Source of the DNA: Chloranthus sessilifolius
Taxonomy: Eukaryota > Streptophyta > Magnoliopsida > Chloranthales > Chloranthaceae
Reading direction: 5' to 3'
Assembly: GCA_021018995.1 (NCBI GenBank)
Contig: CM037587.1
Location: forward strand, 13,269,366 to 13,333,365
Length of the DNA stretch: 64,000 nucleotides
Shown: positions 11,364-23,259 of the stretch, in pieces
How the letters are laid out: each line of letters opens with the position of its first letter
Numbering within the stretch: the first letter of the stretch is position 1
Position numbers and translations under genes: made by a program
Notes under the pieces: generated by a model
What the model saw: the letters and a program-made list of their open reading frames with translations, nothing else
What the model was told of the DNA's origin: nothing
The model's database searches: none

Positions 11364-13799
11364 ATGTTCAGATATTTTAAGAAAGCATCTGAACTAGCGT
11401 CACCTTCTGCGAGAGAAAATGGTGTGATGGAGTACAACCTCACGCACAACATGAAATGCTAAAAGTAGCGGAACTACGTGTGCGTCAGTGCGGGCAAATA
11501 TAGATGTTGACTTGACAAATCTTCCGACATATCCAGGTGTGCGTCCTAAGATTTCAAGTGACCATCCTAATGTACATAAGAAGAGCTTATTTACAGAAGG
11601 GTCCATTTCAACCCAAAGGACATAATTTTCCTCGAACGAAATTTTCAATGGGTTTCTTCGGTTAGGTCCCAAGTGGTTTGACAAGTTCAGTGGTTGGTTA
11701 GAATATAGTATAGAGAAAGATGTTGTATATTGCTTGTATTGCTATCTATTTAAATCGGATAGAGGAGGACAAGGAGGTGGTGAGCAATTTGTCAGTGAAG
11801 GCTTTAGAAGTTGGAAGAGGAAAGAGAGATTAAACATTCATGTTGGAGGACCTAATAGTGCTCATCATCAAGCTTATGTGATGTGTGAAAATCTTTTAAA
11901 TCAGATGCAACACAGAGACTATTTTCGATAAGCATACTGACCGAGAAAAATTATATTACAAAACTTGTTTGTATGCATCAATTGATTGTGTACGCTTTCT
12001 TCTTCGTCAAGGGTTGGCTTTTCGTGGCCACGATGAATCAACGGATTCAATAAATAAAGGAAACTTTCGTCAACTGTTGAATTTTCTTTCCATTCATAGC
12101 GAAGAGATTAAGAGAGTTGTGTTGAGCAATGCTCCTGAAAATTTACAGTTAACATCACCTAAGATTCAGAAAGAGATTGTTCAAGCATGTACAATTCAAA
12201 TTATAAGAGTGATCGTCGATGATCTTGGAGACACTTTCTTCTCACTATTAGTTGAGCGTGTCATAGGATTTGTAAATAGGCAAGGTTTTGTGGTTGTTGC
12301 GTGATATATCCATCAAAAAGCAGATGGTTGTTGCGATAGGATATGTAAATAGGCAAGGTTTTGTGGTTGAGCGTGTCATAAGATTTGTACATGTTCTTGA
12401 AACCTCTGCTATATCACTTTAAAAAGGAATTGAAGAATTACTTTCCAAGCATTAACTTAAGTATGACAAGAATGCGCGGTCAAGGATATGATGGCGCAAG
12501 TAACATGCAAGGTGAATTCAATGGACTCAAAGCACTTTTTTTGAAAGAAAATGAATCTGCATTTTATATCCATTGTTTTGCACATCAACTTCAGATAACA
12601 ATTGTCATTGTTGCATAACATCACAAACCAGTTGCAACCTTTTTCGAATTGGTCGCTCTTATAGTGAATATGGTTAGTGGCTCATGTAAAAGGAAGGATC
12701 TTCGAGAGAGAAACAAGCTGAAAATGTGAAGAAAGCACTTGAGAGTCAGAAAATCTCGATTGGAAAAGGCCAAAATCAAGAAACCAATCTTAAAAGGGCG
12801 AGTGAAATACGTTAGAGCACACACTTAGATACCTGCCTAAACTTAATTGTCATGTACCCTGCCGTGATTAAAGTACTTGAGTTTATCGATGAAGATGGTG
12901 AGCTTATACAACAAAGAGATAAAGCAAGTTCTCTATTGGATACCATGTACACTTTTGACTTTACATTCACTCTACATGTAATGAAGAAGATTTTGCTAGT
13001 CACTTGTGATCTATCACGGGCATTGCAACGAAAAGATCAGGACATTGTGAATGTCATGCGTTTAGTTGAAACAACAAAGCGAATATTACAAGAAATTAAG
13101 GATAATGAATGGGATTCTATCCCCATTGAGGTTTCTATATTATGTAATAAGCAGGATATTATTGTTCCAAATATGAATGAGAAGTTTATAGTGCATGGAC
13201 GACCACGTCGTAGAGTTGAAGAAATCACAAATCTGCACCACTATCGGGTTGAGTTCTTCTGTATTGTCATTGATATGCAACTTCAAAAGCTTAATAACCG
13301 TTTTACTGAAGTAAACACTGAATTGCTACTTTGTATGGCTTGCTTCAATCCAATAGAATTATTTTAGCTTTTGACGAGCAAAAGTTGTTGCGGCTCGCAC
13401 AATTTTATCCACTTGAATTTTCAGAAGAAGATCGGATGGTTCTTAGAAGTCAGCTTAAGACGTTTATTATGGACATGCGCTCGAACGAAAAGTTTTTTAA
13501 TTTGAAGGGTATTAGTGACCTTGCGAAGAAGCTGATAGAGACGAAAAAGTACGTTGTGTATGATTTGATTTATTTGCTTTTAACTCTAACATTAGTTCTT
13601 CCAGTCGCCATTACTACAGGTGAGAGCATTTTTTGCTATGCATATTCTGAAAAATAGGCTACGTAATAAAATGGGAGATGGATTGATGAGTGAAAGTTTG
13701 ATTACATACATTGAGAAAGATATATTTGATAGTCTCGATAATGATACAATTGCTAATTACTTTCAAAAGGTGACGAATCGTCGAGGACAATTGCCTTAA
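11364..13799 (+). pseudogene. hAT-2 transposase, TTF finger / DUF4371 / hAT dimerisation type
   Basis: The likely start is the ATG at 11364 (MFRYFKKASELASPS, the usual opening). After it come NIDVDLTNLPTYPG, the TTF-type zinc-finger region around WFDKFSGWLEYSIEKDVVYC, CYLF and FRSWKRKERLNIHVGG, the DUF4371 block FLLRQGLAFRGHDES and QIIRVIVDDLGDTFF, the catalytic-region piece RGQGYDGASNMQGEFNGLK with FYIHCFAHQLQ, and the C-terminal dimerisation motif with LPVAITTGES and LKNRLRNKMGDGLMSESLIT. The end TAA at 13797-13799 gives a natural stop. Frame changes, stops and a short internal duplication near 12230-12390 break it, so the protein would not be made whole. Family assignment is secure. Confidence 0.85.
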
Positions 13800-14024
13800 A
13801 AGAAAAAAAAATTACAGTTGGCAATGGATTCAAAGTTTATTTTTTTGTAGATGAATGATATACAATTGTCAATGTCTTATTGTTAAAAGTTTCTTTTTTA
13901 TGTAATTTTAATGAAAATTATATTTTATAATATAAATTAGTTTAAATTTAAATTCATTGTACAAAATTTATCTCTAATTCATTTTGCGCCCCACCTAGAT
14001 GAAAATCCTGGTTCCGCCACTGAA

Positions 14025-14773
14025 CATGTTCCTCATCCAACTGTAAGCGGAATTGGAGCACATTCTCTTTCATTCACACGAAGACAAGGAATAGGCTAAC
14101 TATAGAACGATTGAAAAAATTAGTCTACTGCTACTACAACATGCAATTAAGGGTCAGGAATATGCAGTGAACCAACCGTGGTAAGTAATTATATGAAGTC
14201 TTAGTTCATATAATTTTTATTTGATGTAATTGATGAGGCATATATTAATTCATCTATCAAATTCTACCTTACAGATAGTGAATATTTTGATCTCATTCAG
14301 TTGGATTATATATTCACAGGGGATGACCTTTGAATCAGTGGATCGAAGAGAGAGAAGAGCCAATGTTGGACGCTGAGAGCACTGCATGGCTGGACAATAC
14401 TGAAAGAGTAGCTGAGGAGCAGGCTTCTCAACCACCGAGGTGGAAAAGAAGATTGAATCGCCATTCAATGATTGAATCTGATGACGAGACGCAGCCCGAT
14501 AGTGATAATGACGATTATGGGGGTGGTGGTGGAGGCGATGAAACCCACGCTGGCACTAGTGGTGTAGGGGATGATGTTGATCCCTCTTATTCTTATAGAG
14601 GTATTGCCGCATGGGATGATGATCCGATAACAATGTGTGACACTCCTACATTTAGAGGTGGACGGGTTGAAGGAAGAGGAGCGTCAAAATCTTACCAAAC
14701 ACCACCACCACCACAAGGTTCACAAGATGATGTGGGTTATATGACTTCTAGCTTCAGGGGATTTAGTTTGTAA
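14025..14773 (+). pseudogene. hAT-1 transposase C-terminus resumed after hAT-2
   Basis: Directly after the hAT-2 duplication the sequence reads CKRNWSTFSFIHTKTRNRLT and IERLKKLVYCYYNMQLRVRN, the hAT dimerisation domain that pairs transposase monomers. A GTAAG donor-like site near 14181 begins an intron-like stretch. The frame from 14330 (NQWIEEREEPMLD...) is the acidic, Gly- and Pro-rich tail typical of DUF659 transposases; it ends at 14773, with faint homologous sequence to about 14900. The ATG at 14330 is internal, not a gene start. The two flanks join into an uninterrupted family motif when hAT-2 and one target copy are removed, which confirms the nesting. Confidence 0.8.
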
Positions 14774-15699
14774 AATATCGAATATTCAGCAACCAGTAAC
14801 CCATACTACCGGCCTCAACCAACCTACCCCAAGCCATATGACTTCGTTGGTCAAATTTTTTGAGGACCGACCCTTACCTATTACACTGAGCCATATTCGT
14901 GACTAATGACTCAGTTTCAAGGGGGCACATATGATCATGAGTATCAATATGGTCAACATTATAGGAAAAGCTCGCGCACCGATGATGATCACGAGGGCCA
15001 AGAACCACTACGAAATTCAATGTGGCTTTAAAGTAAGTTTTTCATGTACAATATACCTTCTAATTTTGATCATGAGTCATGTGCAATGCAATTTAGGTTC
15101 TGCGTTGATAAAATTATGAAATATGTTGAAATAAATAGAAAATCATTAAGTTTATTTTTCTTGATTTTTTAAGTATTTTTGGGATTTTTTTGAAAGAAAA
15201 AAAACTCAATGTATCAAACCGATACATTCAATGTATCGCCAATACATTGAATGTATCGAACGATACCCAAATACTCAATTTAAGCCAAAGATTCCTGAGA
15301 AGTCGAAGCTCAAACTTTCGGAATAGGCCCAACCCACCTTCTAAGCTTAAGATAATTGTTTAATTGTATCCCGAAAACCGTGTAACAAAGATCCGACGAT
15401 CGAAACTTGTTTAAGTCATAAGAGAGTCCATATGTCGCCAAATTTCACAAATGACCAGTCTGTTTTCATCAAATCGACAAAATCTATCTAATAGATCGGT
15501 CTAACATCACTTTGTGATATGTATCTTAGAACTCACATACCTTCATTGTATGTCACCTTCTCTCTCTTAAAAATGAGTGAGGCAAGTGTAACCACACTCT
15601 ACGTTGTAAGGTCTTAGAGTTTAATCTAGTATATGGGAGTTAAAGTCTAGCTCACCATTTTATAAATACCGATTTGATAGAAGTATTTCTAGCATCTCC

Positions 15700-17084
15700 C
15701 TATGATTGGTTTGCGTGTTTGAATCATTGTTTGAAATATTACAAGTAATAGCAACTCCCTTATGGTTAGTTGCTTTCTTATTATATGATTCATCTGCATT
15801 GTATGACATTCATCACTTCGAAGTAGGTTAGGACATATGTATGCTAAGAAAAATGAATAAGATACGGCACACGACTTATAAGCTTTCGTCATGGTGGGGT
15901 TCATTTCACGGTCACGTGAAACTTGGAATGTAAGCATCCATATACGGATGCAACACCTCTATGGGAGTATGGGTTGTCACACAAAGTATATACAGGTTAC
16001 TACGAAACCCGTCTTTTGGAAATGGTGGTTCAATGAAGCTTATCGCACCATGGCTCGCTCTAATTTAAGTTGTACGCAAATGATAAGAAAATGTAAATAT
16101 GTTAAGATATGAATAAGATAAGATACGTTGTGAAGGTCAGCTGAAGTGAAATTAAGTTCTACACGTGTCATACCTTACGAGCCACCGTAAGGAAACAATG
16201 TCTGCAGTCAAGACGGGTCTTAAGGATAATATGATACGGCAGTGTCCCGACATAAGGGAACATTGATTTTTATGCGTGCAACCTCATCAGGCTGGATGGT
16301 GGTTTACGATATGATATGATGGTTAGGTGGTTATCTACACGTGAACCTCGTGGTAGGCTCGAGCAGCGGCCCTAGCACAGGTCGTATATGTAGATAAGTA
16401 TGATGCGAAGTATGTTGTGTAGGCATATGGAGCTACAATAAGATTCAAGATATGTCATGTAAGTTAAGTTGACAGACAAGTCAGAAAAGTGATAAGCATT
16501 AGAAGCATCATATGCACTAAAATTATTACCTTCTTTCAATTTATTTATTTTGAAATATTTATAACTTTTATTATGTTATTTATATGTACAGTTGTAAAAA
16601 TATAAAAGATTCACTTCCAGTCACGAGGTTGCACTCACGATCACCCGGGTAGATTGTGGTGATCAGTTGTGCAACCGACTGAGTTTACATGACTGAGTAA
16701 ACTCATCCCACCAAAAACTAACAGCTGCAGGTGAAGATATGGACTATACTACCCCAGTGGACTGAATGCACTGGTAGATGATACGGTTTATGAGGGTGAC
16801 GACGTGGATGACCAGTTAGACGATGTCAAGTAGGTATCATTTATTTAGTAAGACTTTCTAGTAGCTGACCGTACCTTTATTTCTGCTCATTTGTTGTAAT
16901 GAACACAAATTTCAATGTAAGCTTAATGAAAGGAATTTGTAATATGAAAAGAAAAATTGATTCACGATTTTTTAAAGCCCATTTTACATAAGATATGTAT
17001 GTCCGTTTATCGCCCTAACAAGCGTACGGTGTCATAACACGGAATTCTAGGCCTTTGGATTGGCTAGGATTCTGGGTCGTGACA
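15700..17084 (+). mobile_element. Ty3/gypsy-type LTR with primer-binding site (fossil)
   Basis: The right end is GGATTCTGGGTCGTGACA, a typical plant gypsy LTR end, followed at 17089-17100 by a TGGCATCAGAGT primer site like that for initiator tRNA-Met. The segment matches 62601-64000 in the opposite orientation. The left boundary is not visible; no TGTCACGACCC start was found. No polyprotein follows, so only an LTR and a short leader survive. Confidence 0.65.
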
Positions 17085-17100
17085 GAGATGGCATCAGAGT

Positions 17101-17546
17101 CGAGGATAGCTCTTCTATAAGGTGGGGGGATTGTAATAGTCCCACGTCAGATAGGGAAAAGTCCTAACCCTGGGCTATATGTGATTGCGAACACTACATG
17201 TCAAGAAGCATTTTGGGTGGGGACTTAAGCCCATGCCAGAAACAAAACGAGGGCGAGGACCTAACCCCAGAACCAGACAATATTATGGCATGTGGGTCTG
17301 GGTCGTCACAACATCCCTATCACTATAAAAATTGAATCAAACTCCAACCCATCAATTGTGGGACGACTCCCACCATCATCCTTATAAAACTCCTCAGAGA
17401 ACCAGACTATTTCTAGCCTAATCGCACCACCATCATCAATTCTATTCCCCAAGCCACAATATGTCGGACGGCATTACTTTCCTTTGAGTATTAGCCATAC
17501 AATGGAATTACTTAGTATTGTTATTTTCCTCCCTCAACCAACAAGC
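17101..17546. other. Leader-like non-coding DNA after the gypsy LTR
   Basis: It includes a GGGTCGTCACA motif near 17300 that echoes the LTR ends and an AGTCCCACGTCAGA segment seen in many plant LTR elements. No coding region is visible. Confidence 0.3.
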
Positions 17547-17880
17547 AGGAATAGAGCCAAGTGTGGGCGAGCGTAGGCAGATGCCTACACTCAACTTTCG
17601 GAAATTGCTTTTCTCATATACATACCTATCTCTCGGTAAACAGATTTCTACATAAATCTCTATGAAAAAAATTTCTTATATACCACTGCCTATATAAAAA
17701 AAATTTATATGCCCCTCCCTCCCTCCTAAATTTCTAATTTTTTGTTTCATTTTTTTCTCAGGATTTCCATAGACTTCATCGGTTCGCACCGGGTTCAGGC
17801 CAGTCGGATCACGCGACTTCGTCGGATCACACTAGCTCGGAGGCAAATTAATTTTTTCTTAATTTAAATTGGATTTAATT
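17547..17880 (+). mobile_element. Truncated left end of a hAT-2-like element
   Basis: It begins CAGGAATAGAGCCAAGTG, a decayed form of the CAGTGGCGGAGCCA hAT end, followed by TGGGCGAGCGTAGGCAGATG. A segment at about 17760-17845 resembles the second leader exon of hAT-2 (10492-10568). No right end or transposase is seen. Confidence 0.5.
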
Positions 17881-17954
17881 TTATTTTAATGAGTGAAAAA
17901 TAGGAGAATTTTGAATGTGGTGTATGAAAATATGGAATTTTGATTAGAGTGAAA

Positions 17955-18115
17955 CTATGGAAATATGGAAAACCCTAATTCCCTAACCCTTTCATAATCA
18001 CTAAGCCTAGAGTCCTTAAACCCTATAATTCCCTAAAACCTTTCGTAGTCCCTAAATCCTTTCACAATCCCTAAGCCCTAAAGCCATGGTTTCCTTTATT
18101 CTAAATTCCTAAACC
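17955..18115. repeat. CCCTAA-rich degenerate tandem repeat
   Basis: Units of about 25 bp (CCCTAA...CCTTTCATAATC...) recur. The pattern is too irregular and the unit too long to be an interstitial telomere. Confidence 0.5.
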
Positions 18116-18493
18116 CTAACGATATCTTTGTGTAGACACCCAAATTTGGCCCAAGGCTCGATTAACTTACACTTCGAGAAAGGCGTACCCTCCGAGCTTC
18201 CGAGAGCACTTCCCGAACCCTTAGAACTAAACCCAAACCCTTAGAAGCCTATCCCCGACCCTTAGGAATCAACCCTAACCTATAGAACCCCTCCCAAACC
18301 CGTTTTAAACCCTCCCGGGCAGTGATTGTAAAGAGGAGTGCCAAAGTTTAAACAAACCTCTGCTGGAGCTGAGACCTATCCCATCAGAAAGAGGATGTTC
18401 CCAGCTTTCCAACATGCCAAGAATCGGCTCAATCCGAGTTGTATACCGAAAGTTATGACGGTTTGAAAATCGGGTAGAAAGGCAGGAAATTAG

Positions 18494-18665
18494 CCTAGCG
18501 TATGTATTACACACGCTAGGCCAATTTTGACAGATTTTGGCCTAGCGTGTCTAATATACACGATAGGCAAAATTGCCTTTTGTCGGCCCCATGGTGGGTT
18601 CTGAACCTATAGGATTCTCAGAGAACATTGTTCCCAAACCTAGCGTGTCAAATACACACACTAGG
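18494..18665. repeat. Three related hairpins inside the Ogre-type LTR
   Basis: GCCTAGCGT...ACACGCTAGGC-type inverted repeats occur at 18494-18521, 18541-18569 and 18638-18665, all with the same arms and different loops. Confidence 0.7.
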
Positions 18666-19397
18666 CTTAGGAACAGTGATTTTTGGGGATTTGGTCAGAT
18701 CTCGAATTTGGAGTTTGACTTGTTGACCACCCCATCCATTGAGGTTGGTTTCGTTAGAACTGTTGCACCCCCACTAGCCCTCTTTTTAACCATTTTGCCA
18801 CTAAGAACCCCACCCTTTCATCTATCATTGAAACCTAATTCCCACCTATCTAATCCCTAGAAAACCTAGAAAACCTTAGATCCCTATTACCTAATTGCTA
18901 ACCCAATTGCCCTTTAACCCTTCACTAATCCTGTCCTCTTCTATATATAGAGAGTCACCCCCCTTGATTAAAGGCTTGAAAATTTTCCAAAAGAGAAAAG
19001 CATTAGAGACTTCCTCCTCCCTTTTGAACATCAAACCCATAAATTCCAAAACTGAGTTCACCCCTTTTGATCCCATTTTCCATCATCAATCCCTAGTTTT
19101 GGTAGGAACTAGGCCTTAGCCTTCCTCTCTTATCCTCTAGCTTCCTAGCCTTAGAGTTTCAGAACCCATCCTACAACCCGTTTGCTATCGGAAGCTCACC
19201 GGTGTCGCTCTCGCATGAAGGTCTACAGTGGTGCTACAAGGGCCCGAGAGCTCCGGCTCTCTCCTCTATTCCTCTACCTTCTTTGCCTTCTCTCTATCCC
19301 ATAATTGAGCCGTTACACTGCCAAATTTCATCAGATACGAACGGCTCAATAGGATCGGAGTGCCTTCGAGCAAGGGGAGTGTTGCCTTTTTCTTTTT

Positions 19398-19401
<4 letters not shown>

Positions 19402-19475
<74 letters not shown>

Positions 19476-19479
19476 TTTT

Positions 19480-19541
<62 letters not shown>
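19402..19541. repeat. (TA)n microsatellite, interrupted once
   Basis: Two long TA runs are separated by a TCTTTTTCTT spacer and end in an ACACACAC run. The spacer repeats the sequence before the first run, so the whole unit seems to have duplicated. Confidence 0.95.
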
Positions 19542-19552
<11 letters not shown>

Positions 19553-19984
19553 TCAGCCATAGTAAAAAGGCGCTACGGCGGGTTGATCGAGAGTGCCTAA
19601 CACCTTCCCGATCGATAACCGAAGTCTTTACTCAAGAGCCTTTAGCGTTGACCGATAAATCGGAGTCATATCTTGCACTTCGGTGCTTAGAACATTGATT
19701 TTGGTATCCCGGAACACCAAAAGCTTTGGGTGGCGACTCCATCCTTTGTTCAAAGGGAGCACATCGTGCAAAGTCCACAGTTGCACACCTTGATAGCATA
19801 AAAAATGAGACAATCCTGAAATACTTTCATAACATGAAACCTCGTCAAGGAAAATTGGGAGGTAACATTTACAAAATTACCTTTTTGTTCAAATTTTCTT
19901 TTTTGTGGGTAATTAATTATGAAAAATTATATCGATACGATTTATCGTTTGCAATAAGTTCTTATTTAGTTACTAGGCTGAAAA

Positions 19985-20990
19985 AATTCCTGGTTTCCGT
20001 CCCAGCCAACTACCTTTGAATTTCTGGCTCCAAGAGTTCTCCTCCAAACACTTATCATTAGAACAAGATTTGGGGCCAACCCCTCCTCAATTTCATCAGG
20101 AGATAGGACCCTTCTTTCCTCAATTAGGTCTCACTTTCAAATACTCCTTGATTTCATTGACCACCCCAAACCTAACCCTATTCCACCTCTTTATTTTCTC
20201 CTCCAGAATTTTAAATTTCGAACTCAAATGAAACACTGCAGTTTTGGTAACCGAATATTCCCCACCAAATTCCCATCAATGTTCTAAACTTCTCATCCTA
20301 AACCTTATGTCTTCAAGCAAAACGGGGAAAGCCCTTGTCCTTTAGTCGTTCATTGCAAACAAACCAGGATATGATCTGACACAGGTCTCGCAAACCCCGA
20401 ATTTGTTGTAGCCGGGCCAAGCAGGGCCCAATTGAGAGCCCTACCTGCAGTATACCATGTCTCCACTATCAATAGAAATCCCACCAATGCTAGTAGACGT
20501 TGAATCATCACTTACAGTTATCCCTACCCTTTCCCCATTTATCTTGATTCTAACAGACTTGAGAGCTCTAAGATATGCATTACACCACTCCACAACAATT
20601 TCCTTTCCATGCCTTCGTCCTTCCATCAATTGCACATTATATCAGCATCTCCTCTATTATGCTCTTCATCCGAGTATCCAGCACTATAACTTCCAGGTTG
20701 TCCCCAATTGCACTTTCCACATCATTTGTTCCCTAGAGTGCAACTCATCGATACTACACGGAACATTATCACTACTAATAGAACTGCCAACCCCATCCCT
20801 TTCCATTCCTATTTTGGCCCCATGGGTTTCCAGATGCCCTAAAACATGTTCCCTAAAAGAAATAACACAATCTAAAATAGGGAAATCAAAACTAGGACAA
20901 GACTTAAACTACCCCGAAACCCCATTATCAAAACTAGAATCATTAGAAATAGTAATAAAACAGTTCCCCTGCATCGTAAACTTTTGAGGC
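19985..20990 (-). pseudogene. L1-like LINE remnant (ORF2 region between endonuclease and RT)
   Basis: Minus-strand pieces near 20000-20260 read SSKFKILEEKIKRWNRVRFG and, further on, CLEENSWSQKFKGSWL, matching the stretch between endonuclease and reverse transcriptase in plant L1-type LINEs (KLK.LK..IK.WN...FG and LEE..W.Q.S...WL). Upstream on the same strand (20440-20990) is longer degraded coding-like sequence, including GKEIVVEWCNAYLRALKSVR, that I do not recognise. There are many stops and frame changes, and no poly(A) tail or target duplications could be placed. The plus-strand frame at 20457-20987 is probably a shadow. Confidence 0.45.
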
Positions 20991-21008
20991 ATTTACCTGA
21001 GAACTTTG

Positions 21009-21040
21009 TTCTCCCTTATCCCTTTAGATAAGGGAGAACA
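21009..21040. repeat. Perfect hairpin
   Basis: TTCTCCCTTATC and GATAAGGGAGAA form a 12-bp stem around a CCTTTA loop. No U tract follows, and its role is unknown. Confidence 0.7.
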
Positions 21041-22520
21041 TGCACTTACATTAGTTATAAGCCTGGGGGGAGGTAGGGTTCATAAATTATTTAAGGGTAT
21101 TACGAGTAGTTCACTTGAGTAGAGGCTTAGTTATCAGCCTGGATGTAGTTTAGTTCTTTTATTTCAGCTATGTGTTTACTTATTTATTGACTACAGATCT
21201 GTAAATGAAAATTCTGAAGTTTATTTCTCCCGTCTATACAAGTGATTTCTCTTCATTGCTCGTGTCGGAATCATTTTCTATCAATTGCTCTTCCTTTATC
21301 TCAGCATTTTTCTTTATTTTCGTTGTATTTTGGGCTTAGAGTTGCATCAGATTTTCACATAAAAATAGTAAGGGGGTGACCAAGCTCAACATAAACACAT
21401 ATCAACCTATGACTAAAAAAAAAATTTATATAACTAACATAATCCCTTCATAATGAAACCTAAAACTGTATTACAAGAAGTGAACAGTGATGTTGATTTT
21501 TAGCAAAGATGTGGGTCTCCCTTGTTAAGATTGGCGTCGGAAACCCTTCATCAGGAGAAGAGCATGTTCCAAAGGATTTATTATATAGTTTTTAGTTTGC
21601 AGCTATTTAAACATTTTTTGGTACTCATAATAGGCTTCAAATATGGTTTAAAAATTTAGGTGGTACCAATACGTGTGCTATACATAGAATTTTAGACCTA
21701 GTCCAATAGAGGATACCTTAGTGGTATAAGTATCACTTGGGCATCGGCCAATGACTCCCTGCATCAACCGGTATCAGCAATACCATATTAGTATCGTTGA
21801 TGCACATTGGTACTACATGTTCTAATTTTCAAATTTTCCTTTAATTGGCATAAATGCAAATGATAAAACTTCGATCATACTACTAAAATTTCTGATATTA
21901 GTACAACGTTTATATGAAAATATAAAAATTATCAATAAATCAAACTTTTAACATACGTCCAGGAGGTTTTGGAAAGTTTCATGTTGATTTGACTTAGAAC
22001 GAAGATTTTAAAAACTCTTTGGCACTTTGAACTTTCAGCATTTTCAAATGAAGATTTTAAAAAAATAAAAACTTTGTAAGTGTTCATGCTCTTTTGTTTC
22101 GTAGTTTTTTTCAAAATTTGAGTGATTTTCAAGTTGATTAGGAATATTAAGGAATATTTTGACATGCCAAGAAGCCTCAGATGCAGTTAAGAAAGAAGTT
22201 GGGGAATTCTTGAGTTGGTTCAGAAAGGATGGCTCCAGGTGGCAGGTGGCAGGCGGCAGGCAAGATAGGAAAAGCCCATCGCAGACCTCGCTGAGTTGAT
22301 AAAACAAATGGGGTGTTGGCTCGTAAGGAGGATCCAGTGTCTATCAGTCATGTATTCTCAAGAGAAGACATACACATCAATCTATTGGCGATTCAAAGTT
22401 CTACAAATCACAACCGCTTAGAAGCATAGTCACAAAATTCTCCGACTCTTTCAAAAAATCGGCTAAAGTCCACGACTTGCAGTCATCCCGACTTTATCGC
22501 CAATTATTATGCCAAGTCAC
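21041..22520. other. Non-coding, includes a possible CGATAC-type MITE remnant at about 21690-21825
   Basis: The part near 21690-21825 has GGTATCAGCAATACC and TATCGTTGATGC motifs like the hAT-1-related MITEs, but no clear ends. The rest shows no genes. Confidence 0.3.
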
Positions 22521-23259
22521 TGTTGGATACAATGATATGTGATGAGAGATGTCAGAGTGTGAGATCGGTGTTATCGCTTAACAGGTTATCTCTAGTGCAG
22601 TAAGAGTACTATGTTAGGATTTATCCCACATCGGTTAAGATATATTATGTCTTCTTGTCGTTGTTTTATATAATGAACTTGGTGCCTTGTTAACTTTGAT
22701 ATATTGAATACAAGAAGGAGAAGAAGAGAGGTAGAGAGGAGACAAAATTATTTACCATGCTTCACTCTTTAGACTAATAATCTCCTTATTCTTACGTTTA
22801 TATATTTCTGTTTTTCAAGTTGGTATCAGAGCGGGTGTTTCCGAGCATCTCGTTTAGGGTTTCATCTGACCTATACTTTGCACATTGCCGCATTGACACA
22901 TCTTCATGCATCAGAAATCGGAAACCACTCGTTGTTCTTACTTTTTTGTCTCTCCAACTAGGACTTTTATAGTCATAAAATACTTGATGTTGCAGCCAAC
23001 CACGTTTTCTTGTGTGTATTTCTCTTCCCCCTCCATGTTCCATGTATTTTTTATTTTTTTAGGGGGGAATAGGAGGAGATGGTGATAGAGAAAAAGAGGA
23101 TTTATGGTTGTGCAACCAAGAAGAGTGGCTGCTGTGTAGCAGCAATTGAAGGTTACTGAGCAGCCATGTTTGGCTGTTGTACAACAAAACAAAAAATGAA
23201 GAAGAAAAAAGAAGAAGATGGCGGTGCTATATGGAAACCACCATTATATGGGTGAAGCA

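Larger units (their letters stand above)
9032..14022 (+). mobile_element. hAT-2: TTF-type hAT element nested in hAT-1
   Basis: The ends are CAGTGGCGGAAC at 9032 and its complement GTTCCGCCACTG ending at 14022. They are flanked by a perfect 8-bp duplication AACATGTT at 9024-9031 and 14023-14030, which is the hAT signature. The element is 4991 bp. It has a promoter-like TATAAAA (9105-9111), a pyrimidine-rich leader exon, a long first intron holding two host gene fragments in antisense, and a degenerate TTF-finger/DUF4371 transposase. The insertion splits the C-terminal coding sequence of hAT-1, so it is younger than hAT-1. Confidence 0.92.
4621..15282 (+). mobile_element. hAT-1: large hAT element with BED/DUF659 transposase, interrupted by hAT-2
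   Basis: The outer ends carry dense CGATAC/GTATCG motifs (about 4630-4910 and 15215-15270), and the inside holds a degenerate hAT transposase of the BED zinc finger plus DUF659 plus C-terminal dimerisation type. The left end is set at CATGGG, which resembles the end of a related MITE at 39432. A poor 8-base match (AGCCCAAA / AGCCAAAG) flanks the two ends, so the outer boundaries are approximate. A TA-rich leader with a splice-donor-like site near 5117 and an acceptor near 6858 suggests a spliced 5' untranslated exon. Without the 5-kb hAT-2 insertion the element would be about 5.7 kb. It cannot be active as it stands. Confidence 0.65.
18131..19740 (+). mobile_element. Tat/Ogre-type gypsy LTR plus primer site (fossil)
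   Basis: It starts TGTAGACACCCAAATTTGG and near its right end has GCGCTACGGCGGGTTGATCG and AGAGTGCCTAACACCTTCCC, both typical of Tat/Ogre LTRs. TGGCGACTCC at 19731-19740 is the start of the usual primer-binding site. Nothing recognisable of the internal region follows, so it is truncated. Long TA microsatellites (about 19402-19541) have expanded inside it. Confidence 0.75.

Noticed and set aside
14250-14468. Minus-strand 72-codon frame
   Set aside because: It is a shadow of the hAT-1 acidic C-terminus on the plus strand.
17955-18115. Interstitial telomere repeat
   Set aside because: CCCTAA occurs within longer irregular units of about 25 bp, not as pure 7-bp telomere repeats.
19202-19698. 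Long frames reading Ile-Tyr repeats on both strands
   Set aside because: They are translations of the TA microsatellite inside an LTR.
20457-20987. 176-codon plus-strand frame as a gene
   Set aside because: It has no recognisable domain, and the opposite strand shows LINE-like coding sequence; it is likely a shadow.
22798-23192. Minus-strand frames in the LTR leader
   Set aside because: They overlap the primer site and leader of a non-autonomous LTR element and show no domain.
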